The notes below the pieces were generated by a model that was not told the DNA's origin, did no database searches, and saw only the letters and a list, made by a program, of their open reading frames with translations. The position numbers and the translations under genes were made by a program. A stretch of 64,000 bases of DNA, taken from Margaritifera margaritifera. Its lineage: Eukaryota > Mollusca > Bivalvia > Unionida > Margaritiferidae. Shown piece after piece: positions 34,105 through 48,062 of this stretch (position 1 is the stretch's first letter; every line of letters begins with the position of its first letter). Location of the stretch: positions 186,001 through 250,000 of the forward strand of contig JAQPZY010001184.1 in the NCBI GenBank assembly GCA_029931535.1. Reading direction: 5' to 3'.

Positions 34105-34799
34105 AGAGACCGTCTTTAGGCAAGGTCGTGCTCATAATGTCCGACAACTCGGTGGTAGTGACGTACTTCCTTAAACAGGGCGATACCAAATCACCTCAAC
34201 TGTGCTTTCTGGTCTGGAAGTTCCATCCAGATAAGACATATTCCCGTCGGACTTAGTGTCTTGACCGATTCTCTGTCGAGGAAGGGCCAGATTCTCCATA
34301 CGAAATGGTTCTTCCATCCATCGGTCTTTCATCAGATTTGCCTGCTAAGGGGGCGTCCGATCATCAACTCTTTTGCGACCAGGTGGAATTACAAACTGCC
34401 CACCTTCGTACCTCCAGTACAGGATCCTGAGGCATGGGCCGTCGACGCCCTATCTATCAGTAGGGAGGGTTTGTGGGCCTTTACCTACCCACAACGGTCT
34501 TGGTACCGATCATTATACAGAAATTGAGGGGCCAGAAGTTCAAAATGATTCTGATTGCTTCTCTCCGCTGGGACAAGTCCTGGATCAACGATCTCCTCGA
34601 TCTAGCGATAGATCCGCCCAGGAGATCCCCATCCAAGCCGAATTTTCTCAATCAGGCTCAAACCCAAATGTTCCATCCTTTTCCTGACTGACTTCTCCTT
34701 CACGCTTGGCTTCTGTCGGGAGAGCCCTGCAGCATAAAGAACCGTTCGATCGTGGAAAGAATCGCACGAGCAAGAAGGCCCTCTACTTTAAAGGCTTAT

Positions 34800-35556
34800 A
34801 AGTGAAAGTGGCGTGTCTTCAGGGACTGGTACAAAGGCAATAACATCGTCCCTTTGAGTGCCTTAGTCCCGCAAGTAGCTGACTTTTTTCTCTGGCTGTT
34901 CGCAAAGAAAAAGTTGGCCCCAATTACTATTAAGGGCTACCACTCCATGATATCCGACACTTTCCGTCATCATGGCAGAGAGGATTTTGGCCATGACAAA
35001 GACCTCTCAGACTTGTTGGCGAACTTTGATCTGCATAGACCTAAATCACTCACAATGTTTCCCAAGTGGAATCTTTCCTGGGTTCTGACATAGCTGAATT
35101 CAAACAATTTCGAGTCTTTAGCCAGGACTTCGGTGAGCTCCCTTCATACAAAACCTGTTTCCTGATAGCGTTAGCTTCGCCAGGCAGAGTCAGTGAGTTG
35201 TATGCACTCTCTGTTGACAGAGTTTATCTTCAGTTTCGATCAGATGGCTCGGCTGTCCTCATGACGCGGCCCGGTTTTGTCGCCAAGAATCGGTCACGTC
35301 AGTGAGCAATCAGAAAGTCATCATAACCCCTCAAGCCCTCGCATCGTGGTTGAAGTGGGTAATACGTACAGCATACTCTGACATCTCACCAGAACAGAGT
35401 CGCCTCATACAAATCTCCGCTCATGAGGTCAGAGCAATCTCTGTGAGCCTTGCTTTTGACTTCAATGTTTCTATCCGAGATATCGTCGATGCCGTCAGCT
35501 GGTACGCACAGTCGAACTTCTCTAACTTTTACCTACGAGATTTTGCTCCACAGTGA
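34800..35556 (+). pseudogene. DIRS1 tyrosine recombinase relic
   Basis: Three overlapping frames hold the domain. The core-binding part is VADFFLWLFAKKKLAPITIK (about 34870-34935). The catalytic part has LIALASPGRVSELYAL with the first Arg at 35186-35188, a HEVRAIS box (His 35422-35424, Arg 35431-35433) and the probable nucleophile Tyr in NFYLRD at 35530-35532. The Arg/His-x-x-Arg/Tyr set is visible, but frame breaks near 35093 and 35305 inactivate it. This enzyme type explains the absence of target duplications in DIRS elements. Confidence 0.82.
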
Positions 35557-36060
35557 CACACTCTGGATCTGGTAGGCCCAGTCGTAGTCGCACAGTCGGA
35601 TACCAGACCCAACTGACATCAGCATAACCTCACGACGCACATCGTTGGCAGCATTTGCTGGATTCGCCAGGAAATCCTATTTGGTAAGATTTAATTCATT
35701 TCTTCTTCCCAGACGTAAACCACGTCGCCTCCGGTTGTGCTGCTCGCAAGTTAGGAGACTGGGTTAATTTTCATATGGGGAATCCAACCTTCTTCCCTCG
35801 AAGGTTACCCGATGTATAGGTATGATGCTCAACATTCCCTCCTCCTTTTACCTATTCCCCTAACGTTAATGTGATATGTGAACATATTCGAAGGAGAAAT
35901 GAAATTTTTGAGTAAATTATGTTCCTCCTAGAATACTTACCCGATCACATTACTTTAATACCCTCCTATGCACCCCGCAATGCGAGCATCCTGTTTACAA
36001 TGCTTCACTCAGCTTAAAACTAGCGCCTACCGGCGACGGCAAGGGGAGGTAATGGGCAAA
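35557..36060 (+). repeat. DIRS1 right terminal/internal complementary region
   Basis: Non-coding sequence after the recombinase. The phrase 'ttacccgat' occurs twice (35806 and 35938) in 'gaaggttacccgatgtata' and 'gaatacttacccgatcaca'. Such paired motifs fit the terminal repeat plus internal complementary region of DIRS elements, but the left terminus needed to prove it is missing. Confidence 0.5.
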
Positions 36061-36109
36061 TGTTATTGCCCTTTGTCTATATAATATAGACAGAAAGACT
36101 AATTTTCGT

Positions 36110-36520
36110 CTTTTGGGACGGCTGGATTCGGGAGGTAGTAGGGCTTATATTCCAAAGTGGTTTCCACACAATAACACATTTTCTACATCACATTCTTCAA
36201 CCAAACTTTATGGATAGCTTGCACTTGGATTAGGGAAGAAGCCTATTGATTTTGGGGTTAAAGGTTAGTGTCAGTGTCACTGAAAACAGAACAATGGTTT
36301 CCATACAATAACATTAGTTCTACATCACAGATTTGGACCAAATTTTGCGTAAAGCTTGCACTTAGCACAAGGAAGAAGTTTATCTATTTTGGATCAAAAG
36401 GTCAAGGTCACTGTGACTGGAAAAAAGAAAGGTTCTTGCACCAAACTTTCAGTTATCTACATAGAGGACTTTTAAACATGGGGTGAGCATATTGTCTTCG
36501 GCTTGCGTTATTAAAGAAAA
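36110..36520 (+). repeat. Bivalve-type interspersed repeat with ~120-bp units
   Basis: 'gtttccacacaataacacattttctacatcac' at about 36160 recurs, diverged, at about 36297, each followed by 'aaa.ttt..g...agcttgcactt' and 'aaggtca...tcac'. The segment ends with 'caaaaggtcaaggtcactgtgactgg' and 'ggggtgagcatattgtcttcggctt', phrases common in bivalve repeats. Non-coding. Confidence 0.6.
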
Positions 36521-36646
36521 ATAATCATGTGTGGACATCTCTTTATAGCAGATGAAACTGGATGATTGATAACCAGCTTATAAATCATTATATTGATGTA
36601 TGTTCTACTGAAATTTAACAAGTTGTACAAATCCTACATCGGCGTA

Positions 36647-36743
<97 letters not shown>

Positions 36744-36746
36744 CTA
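36647..36746 (+). repeat. (AAT)n microsatellite
   Basis: About 100 bases of AAT with a few interruptions. It produces a poly-Asn frame that is not a gene. Confidence 0.97.
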
Positions 36747-36959
36747 AAATGCTTTGTAACAAAATCTATGGGATTTGTTGAGCGGAAACTTATTTATAGC
36801 TACTTAGGTTTACTTTTAACTTTTGTATTGCTAAGAAATACAGACAGACAGAGAGAAAGAAAAATGAAGACAAAGAAAAATATAGAGAAATTTAGATACA
36901 GAAATAGCAATGTTGAACAATATTTTAATTCTCTTCTCTTGCCTTAGGTATCTACACAG

Positions 36960-39900
36960 GATTTAATAAAACTTCAAAGAAGAACGTTGTCTTTCTTTTC
37001 TCGTTCGATTACATACTAGTACTTGGTATTAATTTATTTAAAAATGGAAGATGACATCTCCATAAGATATTATTTATACCTTATATAGAAATCAGACCTA
37101 CAGACCCGCATTTGGACTTATAGTGTTGTTTTCAAAATAAATATAACTAATTTTTTTTATTAGAAGTATCAAAAGAGGGAGTGTTTTGTTTTTCAAACAG
37201 ACTAACGGACTCTTCAGGCACGAATGGACCAGATGTAAAGATGAGTAAAATAAAATAAATAACTTGGAGCAACATTGGTGGTTCGCAATAGCAATCCTTA
37301 CTTTTTACATTTGACCTTATTTAAAAATAGCATAATTTTCATACCCTATACCCACCCCACCTCACGTCTTCCGGAGATATAGTTAGGCTACCTATGACCT
37401 TACCTATGGTGGACTGTAATCCAGTGTAATATGTTTATCTTTCTTCTTTTATTACTTCATTTGCAAGTTTTGACAAAGAAACATATCAATTTAAATTTCT
37501 GACCCAACTCCACCCCCACCAGTAGACCTAAGGGAAAGGCACAAGAAATAATCCCTTTCGTTGACATGACAACCATGCCAATAAGTATATTATCTAATTT
37601 AGTGAATGTCAGAGGCCAAGAGTTTTACCGTAACAAACGGACGAACGAACACAGTGATGATAGTAGAATATCCCCGGCGCTTTTTCAACGCGTAGGAATA
37701 ATACATAAGTGAGCAACATAATTAATTTGTTTAACCGCTGTACTACCGACTGATAAAACATTGTTGTATACAAGGTGAATAAGAAAGTCATCGATAAATG
37801 CCAACCTACAATGAATGAAGGATTTTCAGCAAATGAAAGACCAACATTTTACCTTATATGTCTCTTTATCGGTGCACTCTATCTCTTTAAATCTTTATTT
37901 TATGATTGCATAAATTAGATCTCTCAAAGAGATCACTGATAACAACGACGAGCTAATCACGAATTCTAACCTGATCGTGCTGTTCGTCAGTATCGATTTT
38001 ACATTTTTGGGAGAAAATTGTACCGGTAACTTCACCCCAGGTATATAATGATTTTCCAAAAACTTGAGGCGGAAATACCTTGCATACGCAAGCAAGTCTT
38101 GCCTCTATTATTAACGGCAAGTAGCAGAAAAATACAGTGGTGGAAAAGCCCAACCTTTGGTATGTATATATTACATGCTTATATCTTTGATGTGTGATTG
38201 TTTAGTTGAATTTTTGTTTTGAAAGCGGTGTTTAAATGGCAGCATACTTATTGTGAACATCAGAAATTCGTTAAACTATGAATTTCTTTTATTTTTTGGA
38301 ATAATCACGCACGTTATGACTGACTGCACCACTAGAGTACCACAACACGTATATGCATTTAATTGCTATTGGTAATGCATAATTCAATACAGGTGGGTGG
38401 GGATGGTACTCTGATTGTGAAGAAATGGCTATACATTTTGGTAATAGTGATGTCCATTTTCCTTCAATAAAGTATCATGTAATACTTAGCAGTGAGTTCG
38501 TGAAAGAATAACTTACAGTAAAAAGATATTCAATTCCTTTTTGTTGACAGACTTTTGAAGTAGAGTACATCAATATGGAGTTTGTATGCAGTGAAACAAA
38601 ATGTCACTGACACTTATCAATAATCCATTAAGTAGCAAGAAAAAGTGGATTTTGTTTAAAAAAAACTTTGAGATATTGAACTTAAGCTGTTTTTCTGCAC
38701 ATATGCTGCATGCAAATAAAAGACATTTTAGTCAGTCATGAAAACCTGGAAAGTAGATCCTAATAAAAGGTATGGAGGCCTGTACTAGCCATAAGCATCA
38801 TTGTGTGGGCAACACAATGACATAGTTGCACGTCTGTTGGTAATAACAATAATGAGAATAATATCAGTGACAAACATTATGATGAACCCCAAGCTGAACA
38901 GATTGGAATATTTTAATAATTTCTGTCTATATGTTTTTCTGTACATGCTGTGCCTGCCTGACTCGATTCAATTTAAAATTTATACTGCAAGTATGGCCAA
39001 TACACCATCGCTAGTCCCCATTTATGACTCAGCATGCAAGGTTATATGACTGCCATTTTACTCTACTATCTTCTTGGCTCCCTCACATAAAGCAGAGTGA
39101 GCTGAGATGTCAATGGCTTGCTCTTTCAGACATTCCAGGTTTATCAATGTCTACAGACCGTTTTATTTTAAACGTAGCATTTTTACTATCGTGATTAAAC
39201 ACATGCATCTTCCTTGCTGAATTGAAATGCGATGCGCTACAGTGTTGATAACTATCTCTTTCATCTTTGTCAACTGATATGGTGGAAACTTAATCTTGGC
39301 ACTATGATACTGTTCCACCTTTTCATCTCCTGATGCACACAATTCCCTTATGGTTTACCTATATTTGCGAGTATGTCGACCCCCAGAGGCATTAAATCGC
39401 CTGTTTTAATTCTTCTTTCTAAAGCGCCCCATGTCTTTGCAAATGACTACACTGTAACACGATACAAACTGACTGACCCAAAGTCTTCAGATGTCACACA
39501 AAACAAAACTAATCAATATTTAACACGAATGCAAGAAATGTAAATAACACCCACCAATATGTATATATGTAAATCGAAAAATAAGTTTAAAACTCTTTCC
39601 CTACACATGGTCTATTTGAAACACCGTAGATTCCAGTGTAGAAGATCACGAGCACGTATACATTGATACATGTCAAATTCACCGGCTGTGACCATGTTAA
39701 GCTACACTTCGTTTAGAATTCACGATTAGTGACAATCGTACCTATCCAGTAGATCTGAGGGGACGCCATTATAAAGTATACCATTTCTCGTATATCTTAC
39801 TTGATCAATTCTTAATTTTCATATAATTAACGATTTTCTTCTCTTGAACCACACTTTTTGCTTTGCGGGAAGTGCCTTCTCACACACTAGTGGAAACACA

Positions 39901-40479
39901 TCCTACACCTATAATAGTTCTCATAGTTGCAAGCAAAATCAATATATGTACCGTTTACGAAGAAATATAATGCATATTTACGACATATAGCTAATTTAAC
40001 GCAGTTTTCATAATCTTTAGACGGGTAATAAGGCAGCTTCATTTACATTACATTGTGATATTTGCCACACGCAGTGTACATAAGGCCCTATGTGCATGCA
40101 AAATGTAACACTTGTCATATCGAGTTTAGTTTTTATACAACACGATAATTATAATGCAATCGCTCTATTCTATCTCTGTGTTGTATTAAATTGCGTGTAT
40201 AATGCAATATATTGTATATGCCTATTATATTACATATAACTACTACGCGAAATCGAAATAGGTGATCCCTCTTTTCAGTATGCAGTTTGTATTCGACAAA
40301 GCGTTTCTGTAAAATTTAGCATAATCCGCGATTCATTCCTTACCGAAATATGTTATAATTCAGAACTCATATGATCAGCAGGGAATAAAATGCATGGCCT
40401 GCTGAGCACAAAGCGAGTTGACAATGAAGTTGCTCCATTTATTGAAGTCATATAGTGCTCACATAGTTTAAGCAATAAT
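36960..40479. other. Non-coding AT-rich region
   Basis: I see no gene, domain-bearing frame, RNA gene or clear repeat in this 3.5 kb. All open frames are under about 85 residues and have no recognisable motif. Confidence 0.45.
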
Positions 40480-41062
40480 TGACTTCCTTGATGAGGCACA
40501 CCTTAGACAAGTAGATTCGATTCTCTTGAGTGCTTTTCAAACTTAAGAAGTCTCTTTGTCAGCCCCTTCATATCTTTACCTACTTTGCTTTGAGTCCTTA
40601 ACACAGTTTCCTTTACTGATTCTCTATGTACCTCAATTCTCTTAAGTTGTTCCGTCTCAAACTCCTCAACCTTATTTGAGTGAAACTTCATACTGGTCGC
40701 TACTTCCTTCATTCTCTCCTACACTTGTTTAACCTCCCTTTGCACAACATTACTGACAGCATCAAACTCTGACTAAAATCATGGACCACCTTATTCAATT
40801 TTGAATCTATACTTTTGATGTTAGAAAGTAAAACCTCATTTGTTTTGTCAAGCTTTCTGTCTTTATTTCCAAGCAACTATCTGATGCCCTGCTTCGAGTT
40901 CCCTATGGGCGTCCATTGATTCAAATTTGAGAAATATGGGCTTACTTCTTGCATATCAGGGGAAATTTGGTCTGTTGAGGGATTTCTAACTTGCAAACCT
41001 GAACGTGTAAGAATTCCACCAGCACTGGAACCTTTGGTTGAAGATTTATTTGTGGAAAACAT
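40480..41062 (-). pseudogene. LINE ORF1-like coiled-coil relic
   Basis: Minus-strand frames begin MFSTNKSSTKGSSAGG (41062), pass through a stop near 40879, continue as DRKLDKTNEVLLSNIKSID, and end in a Lys/Glu-rich helix KRLLKFEKHSRESNLLV just before 40503. The last phrase fits the 'LE.YSRR.NL.I' start of the RNA-binding domain in ORF1 proteins of L1-like elements. No reverse transcriptase follows. It is a truncated relic. Confidence 0.45.
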
Positions 41063-43050
<1,988 letters not shown>

Positions 43051-43239
43051 CAACGCAATAAAAATACGAAATCCTGCATGTTACTACCTGGTTTTGAAAA
43101 TATATACAAAAATAAATTCCTATACTAATGAAAAGGCTAACATATTTTTTGCAAAACGTTCTATATCAAATTTTAGGATATAAGACATTGTTGATCTCCA
43201 CCATAAAATGTGCAATAGTTAAAAAAATATCATAAATAT

Positions 43240-43600
43240 ATTATTCTTCTAAGCACGACTAACGACCTATCTAGATGAGCGTCGAAACGTAATAAATTTA
43301 TGATGTTTTTCAAAAGTTCTAAAACATAAAATGTCTATTAAAGCCACCATGACCATCCATTAAACTTTGAAAACATGAATTATGAACATTATTAGGTCAA
43401 ACAAAATATTAATTCAAGCAAATATAAACCACAAAATTTGTATTTCTTTTCTAAAATGCAATTTTCACCATAAAAAATCACTTGTAAAACAAATAAAAGT
43501 TAATCAGAATTAGATAAAGTGTTTCTAAGCACGACTAGCACCCAACCTAGATGGTCCCCATAACGCGATTAAAATGAATTAAAAATAAACTAAAATGTAA
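43240..43600 (+). repeat. Two diverged copies of a ~280-bp spaced motif
   Basis: 'ttctaagcacgactaacgacctatctagatg' begins near 43246 and a related 'ttctaagcacgactagcacccaacctagatgg' near 43527, about 281 bases apart, inside very AT-rich DNA. This suggests two units of a degenerate satellite or a diverged mobile element. Confidence 0.4.
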
Positions 43601-44324
43601 AAAGTTTTGCAAATTAAATAATTGACTTAATATTTAAGAAATTAACAAGCAGTGACACAACTCAGTTAAACGCTCCAATTAACCAATATATAGCAGAAAT
43701 ATTTAAAGAGATACAAATGTAATTAATTTTTTTTAAATGGCAGAACCAACTTAGCTGGGAATTGTGGATGTCAACAGTTGGATACGGAATATCTTAGTGG
43801 CATTTTATACATAAAAGTATAGCAGAATTAGTGAAATCTATTTATAAATTTCATGTATTGTTTCAAATAAGAAAATTGTCTGAATATGTGTAATCTTTAC
43901 TTGGTGAACAAGTATTTAAATTAAAAATGAAAATAACAGATCTAAAATAATTTAACATAATTTGTAATAACTGTAACATTCCTCTTGATCATACTTGGAG
44001 ATGCATGAAATAAAGAAAACAAAAATAGCTATGCATAAATATCTATTCATAAATATAGTCATTACTGGAAATTATTAGAAGATGTAACTAATGAAGAAAA
44101 CATATTTAATCGATGAACAAATTCGAGATTGGGGATTTTGGTTTAGTAACATTAAAGAACATTACTACATTTATAATAAGAATGCTGATCGAACCTATTG
44201 GCTGAACTTACTTTTTCTGTAACGGATTAACAGATTAAGATATTGCAAGGTTAAATCAAAGCAGCATATAGTATGCGATTTGTACATTAATGCTCAAGTT
44301 CAAAACAGAACATTTATTGCATAG

Positions 44325-44567
44325 TCTGTTTCAGCCGTTCGAAAGTCATCTAAAGAGTTATTTGAGAAATTAATTTTAAGCGAACAAGGTTTAGACTCGG
44401 ATGAAACCATTGCAGTGAGATTTCAGCGAGATATTTTCGACGCCAAAGCTAGACCTGATTATGCTATTGGGGGTGATGGTATATGTGTATTGCCTTGTGA
44501 TATGATTATGATTATGATAATAATAATAGCATTGCTTGATACAACAATAACTTTAAAAATCGTCTAG
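44325..44567 (+). pseudogene. Unrecognised coding-like relic
   Basis: A + frame of about 80 codons without ATG starts right after a stop. It contains SSKELFEKLILSEQGLDSDE and QRDIFDAKARPDYAIGGDG, charged and protein-like, then degenerates into ATG/ATA repeats. It sits at the left edge of Polinton remnant 2. No family assigned. Confidence 0.25.
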
Positions 44568-45679
44568 TAGCTTTCAACTATGAATGTACAATGATATAAA
44601 TACCGACTTTGTAAACAACACAATTCCAGCAGCTGACAAACAGTCTGTAACAACTCGTGCAATAACAGACAATGAAATGAAAGAAAAGAACATGCTGAAA
44701 AACTATGTAGTCAAGAATGAGAAAATGGTAACAATCTTGTAACTGTAACTGCAATTGCACGTGCTTTCAAAGGTAAAATGCATGAAAAACAGTGATTTAT
44801 ATTGTTTGGATTGTTGAAAGAGCTGGCTTAATTTACGTTTTAAAATAGATTATGAATTCGTAGCCCTTTTTGTTTACACCTTTGATAAAGACTACAAACC
44901 ACTGCCCCAACAATGCTACAACAAACAAAAATAACATGATTATCTAAGAAGAAAAAAAAACTTTCCTGCTGTTCTCAAAAGCCAGCTTATTACACTGCCA
45001 ATAATTTCATACAATGCTGATGCAGCATGTTTAGCGAAATCAAGTAAAAAAATGGCAATATGATTAAAGCTTTGTTTGATTATGTAAAAAAATGATTCGC
45101 TACAGCGGGTGAAGCAAGAGAGGGTGGAAAAATATTAAGAGCAGATGCAGAGGAGCAGGAGTGGGATCATGATTTGGAGAAAACATCTTCTTACCAAATT
45201 TACTAAAGACAGAGTAAGAGTTGGTACAATCATACACATAGCTGCAGTAATGGTAGTAATTATTACACCTTTCTCTTTAAACAATATTTGTAGCCTTTCA
45301 TCTCATGGTAACTTTTCTCTAACGTTTGAATTTGTTTCTTCACTATTGTTTCTAAAGTTACGCTCTAGAATCTTTTAAATGTCCAGTTATTCGAGTTCTT
45401 CTGCTTTCAATTATTTCGAACAGTTCCAGCAATTTCACTTTTTTGCTACATCTGTTTCTTTGCTGGTATCTTTATTATCTCCTATTTGTTTGTCATGCGT
45501 TTTAATGTCTAATTTCATGGATTGTATTATCAATTCAGCAACTGCTACGGCCTTTACATAACGTCATACTTCTCTTTCTTTTCCCTTAGTCAATGATCTT
45601 CACTCTGGAGGCGGATTTCTCCTTAAATTCTTTTGTAGTAATTATCGATTAAACTCTGTTTCTTTTATTTGCTGGTAAA

Positions 45680-45880
45680 ATGGTTAATTTGTGTTGATTG
45701 CTTGCATCTCTATTCCCCCAGGAACTACTATCTTTTTGACGGTACCCGTTGGTTCTAAATGTTTTTGTAAAGGTACGTCAGTTGGTTTATCATTTGGTGA
45801 TACCTATTTATTTCCTTCTTTCGCCCAACCTAAAGACTTAAGGAAATTCATACCACATTTTTGAGCAGCTCAAGAGTTAG
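45680..45880 (-). pseudogene. Coding-like relic with G-patch-like start
   Basis: The minus strand reads KCGMNFLKSLGWAKEGNK, resembling the first half of a G-patch motif, then after a stop DKPTDVPLQKHLEPTGTV and IVVPGGIEMQ. Similarity is weak and short. It could be part of a Polinton gene. Confidence 0.2.
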
Positions 45881-45916
45881 GTGCTAACATTTTAATTTGT
45901 ATACCCTTTTTAGAAC

Positions 45917-46030
45917 GGGCCCCGGGTGGCCGAGTGGTCTAAGGCGCTCGCCTTTACAGATCACTGACATCTCACCTCTGTCCGCTCACCTTTGACATCT
46001 CACCGAGTCTCGGGCTCAGCCAACGTGGGT
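45917..46030 (+). repeat. tRNA-derived SINE head
   Basis: 'gggtggccgagtggtctaag' is a strong Leu/Ser-tRNA-like A-box region, but the rest does not fold as a tRNA and contains an internal near-repeat (two 'gacatctcacc' phrases about 30 bases apart). The B-box is degenerate ('cgggctcagcc'). Confidence 0.5.
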
Positions 46031-46176
46031 ATGTGAGTGAGAAATTTGTATTATTTTTGAGCCTACTTCTAGCTAATATAATATTTGTTCTTTGATGATT
46101 AAGTGAGGCTTAATTGACTGATCTTGTGTATTATCTATCTTTAAACTGTATTTAACATATACATTATATTCATCTA

Positions 46177-46440
46177 CTAAACAAAATTGTTCAGGATTTT
46201 CAAATCCTTCATTAGATCAATTAGAATCATGAAAGAGTAATTTTCAAGCAATAGATTAATTGAATAATATACTTCTGTTAACTTTAAACTAGTATCATGA
46301 GCTAAACATGATACACTATAATAATAAGCTGGATCTGGCTTGTGATTTTGTAAACAAACATGTCTAAATTCTTCAAAAATATCATATAGCATTAAAGTAT
46401 CTTTTTAACGTAATACTCGTGAAGATCACCAAGAGAATTT
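46177..46440 (-). pseudogene. PolB fragment, permuted (Polinton remnant 2)
   Basis: The minus strand has MLYDIFEEFRHVCLQNHK then PDPAYYYSVSCLAHD and LKLTE, the conserved block ahead of the polymerase palm in protein-primed PolB. A better copy is at 48722-48958. Downstream of LKLTE the sequence switches to a stretch (46239-46268) that matches 49940-49969 at 27 of 28 bases, which belongs to the N-terminal part of the same gene. The order is therefore reversed relative to a normal polB, pointing to a rearranged or concatemer-derived piece. Confidence 0.7.
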
Positions 46441-46570
46441 ATCATAAAAGAATATTCAATTGTTGCAGCAGTAATTTGTTCTCGTAATCATCTTCATTGT
46501 AAAGAGAATTTTCAAATGTATGTTCAAAATCTTCTCCACCACATCCTGCCATTTTCACATTCGTTAAATG

Positions 46571-46792
46571 GTAGATAATCAACTTGAAAAAGAATTAGGT
46601 TTCATTGAAGACAAAATATAACTTGAAGAATACAAATAAGAGTTGAAAATGAGTATAGATAGAGAGATAACTGCCAAAGCTTTAACCGATAAGTAGGTTG
46701 AAAAACTGGTCAAGAAATAAAAAAAGAGTAACCATGAAATCTTTGTTAATGCAAGGTCAGCTAAAATGTCCAAGTCATTGTAAGATGTCGTA
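46571..46792 (+). pseudogene. Helical coding-like relic with four in-frame stops
   Basis: A frame from the ATG at 46571 reads MVDNQLEKELGFIEDKI, then a stop, LEEYK, a stop, ELKMSIDREITAKALTDK, a stop, VEKLVKK, a stop, and SNHEIFVNARSAKMSKSL to a final TAA. Removing the stops leaves a continuous Lys/Glu-rich helix. All four are TAA or TAG, where Gln or Lys codons would fit. Simple decay is the default explanation. Confidence 0.35.
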
Positions 46793-46794
46793 AT

Positions 46795-47538
46795 CCTATC
46801 AGCAACAACTTTAATTAGTAACTTTCTACCAGTTGAGTATTTGAATAAATGTCAGACAGAGTTTACAGAAGATTACAAGACATCAAATGGTAGTAGATAA
46901 TTTCTTGGCGATTGTCGCTTAAGTTAGGATTATTTCTGCTAACACATAGTGCTAGTTTGATAGCATTCAACCACAATAATTTCAAGAAACCAGCAGACCA
47001 ATGAATCTTATGCAAAATCTCATCAACAATCAAGTTGGCAATTTTAAATAATTGCACTTTTTTCATGTGTTTTCATATTTCATTTTAGATGGCATTTTAG
47101 CACCTTTAAATCTGTTATCACTAATTTTCGTCCAGTGAAAATATTTTCTCTTCTGTTCTTGATCAGATAAGTCAAAAGAAGGATAAGGAATAACATGATT
47201 TATATCAAGATCATTATTATTCACAAGGCCAGGCTTTGCAATCTACGGTAGAAGTTAATAGACGGTACACTGAGTATCTACAACGTTGTGTCTGATTTGA
47301 TGTTTTGATTGAATGAATTTAACATTTTACTTCTTAACATGTGAATTAATCTGTAATTTTCATCATTGTAGTATCTTTGTTTTATGTATTCATCCGTGTA
47401 TTCATTACAGTGTTCTCTGTTTTCTTGTCTCCATTTTTTCTGTACTTTATTGTATGCCTTATCGCAAGGTTTGCAGTAAGAACTAGCTCTATAAAGTTCA
47501 GTTATGTCGTTTTCTTTTGAATACATCTTAGTGTTCAT
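46795..47538 (-). pseudogene. HNH-nuclease-like gene relic, copy 2
   Basis: Starts at 47538 with an N-terminal zinc-binding-like pair (CKPCDKAYNKVQKKWRQENR), then DEYIKQRYYNDENYRLIHML and RSKM, the linker seen in giant-virus and phage HNH proteins. After a stop at 47278-47280 the core NNDLDINHVIPYPSFDLSD and KYFHWTKISDNRFKGA lies near 47225-47100, containing the HNH-type His. A tail (KKVQLFKIANLIVDEILHK) follows in a frame to 46863. The family cleaves DNA with a His-metal finger. Stops and a frameshift make this copy inactive. Confidence 0.6.
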
Positions 47539-47789
47539 TGTTTATATTTTACAATTTCACTTCATTGAGCTTTCAACTATTCAAAATATACTACTGTTAT
47601 ATTACAAGTCATCTTGCATATGGCCGCTTTATGATCTTGAAGTTGTGTTGAACTATTTTGACAGAATAACTTTAACTTCCATGTTAAACAAATGTAAGGT
47701 CGAAAAAAAAATGATGAAAACGCGAAGATTGAAATATCGCCAGGAAGTTAACTTCACAAAAGAGAAAAGATCAGCGTAGATTTCAACTT

Positions 47790-48062
47790 AGAGGGCAACT
47801 TCGATTAAAATCAAAATAATGTATAGGAGCAAATAGCACAGCTGCTTACATTTTCTATCTTGCTATACCTGATAAAACAACTTAAGAATCACCTCCAAAA
47901 TCACCAGTTAAATTAGTTACTGTACCGAAAGAACAGCAAAATCCAATTCCAGAAATGTTGCGACATTTCGTAGTAAGAAATTGCAAGTGAGACAAACAGT
48001 ATGATTATCAATATTTACAAATGAGCGGCTGAGCACTTATAGTCGCAGACAAAGTGGTCTTG
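47790..48062 (+). pseudogene. Unrecognised coding-like relic
   Basis: The + frame shows GANSTAAYIFYLAIPDKTT, a stop, then ESPPKSPVKLVTVPKEQQNP and PEMLRHFVVRNCK, a stop, and more. A short hydrophobic part is followed by a Pro-rich linker. It lies between the HNH and polB relics of Polinton remnant 2. No family assigned. Confidence 0.25.

Larger units (their letters stand above)
31200..36060 (+). mobile_element. DIRS1-like tyrosine-recombinase retrotransposon, decayed
   Basis: Ordered gag-like region, reverse transcriptase, RNase H and tyrosine recombinase, all on the + strand, match the DIRS1 superfamily, which integrates with a tyrosine recombinase rather than a DDE integrase. Every domain is broken by stops or frame changes. 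The right side keeps a terminal region (35557-36060); its inverted partner was not found left of 31200, so the copy appears 5'-truncated. G/C content is visibly higher than in the surroundings, fitting a more recent arrival than the Polinton relics. Confidence 0.85.

Noticed and set aside
45917..46030. Functional tRNA gene (also considered at 26676, 51285 and 61078)
   Set aside because: Internal promoter boxes are visible but the acceptor, anticodon and T stems do not form a proper cloverleaf; better explained as SINE heads.
46571..46792. Alternative genetic code in the relic with TAA/TAG stops
   Set aside because: Neighbouring relics show frameshifts and mixed stops, so ordinary decay is simpler; the host gene uses TAA as stop.
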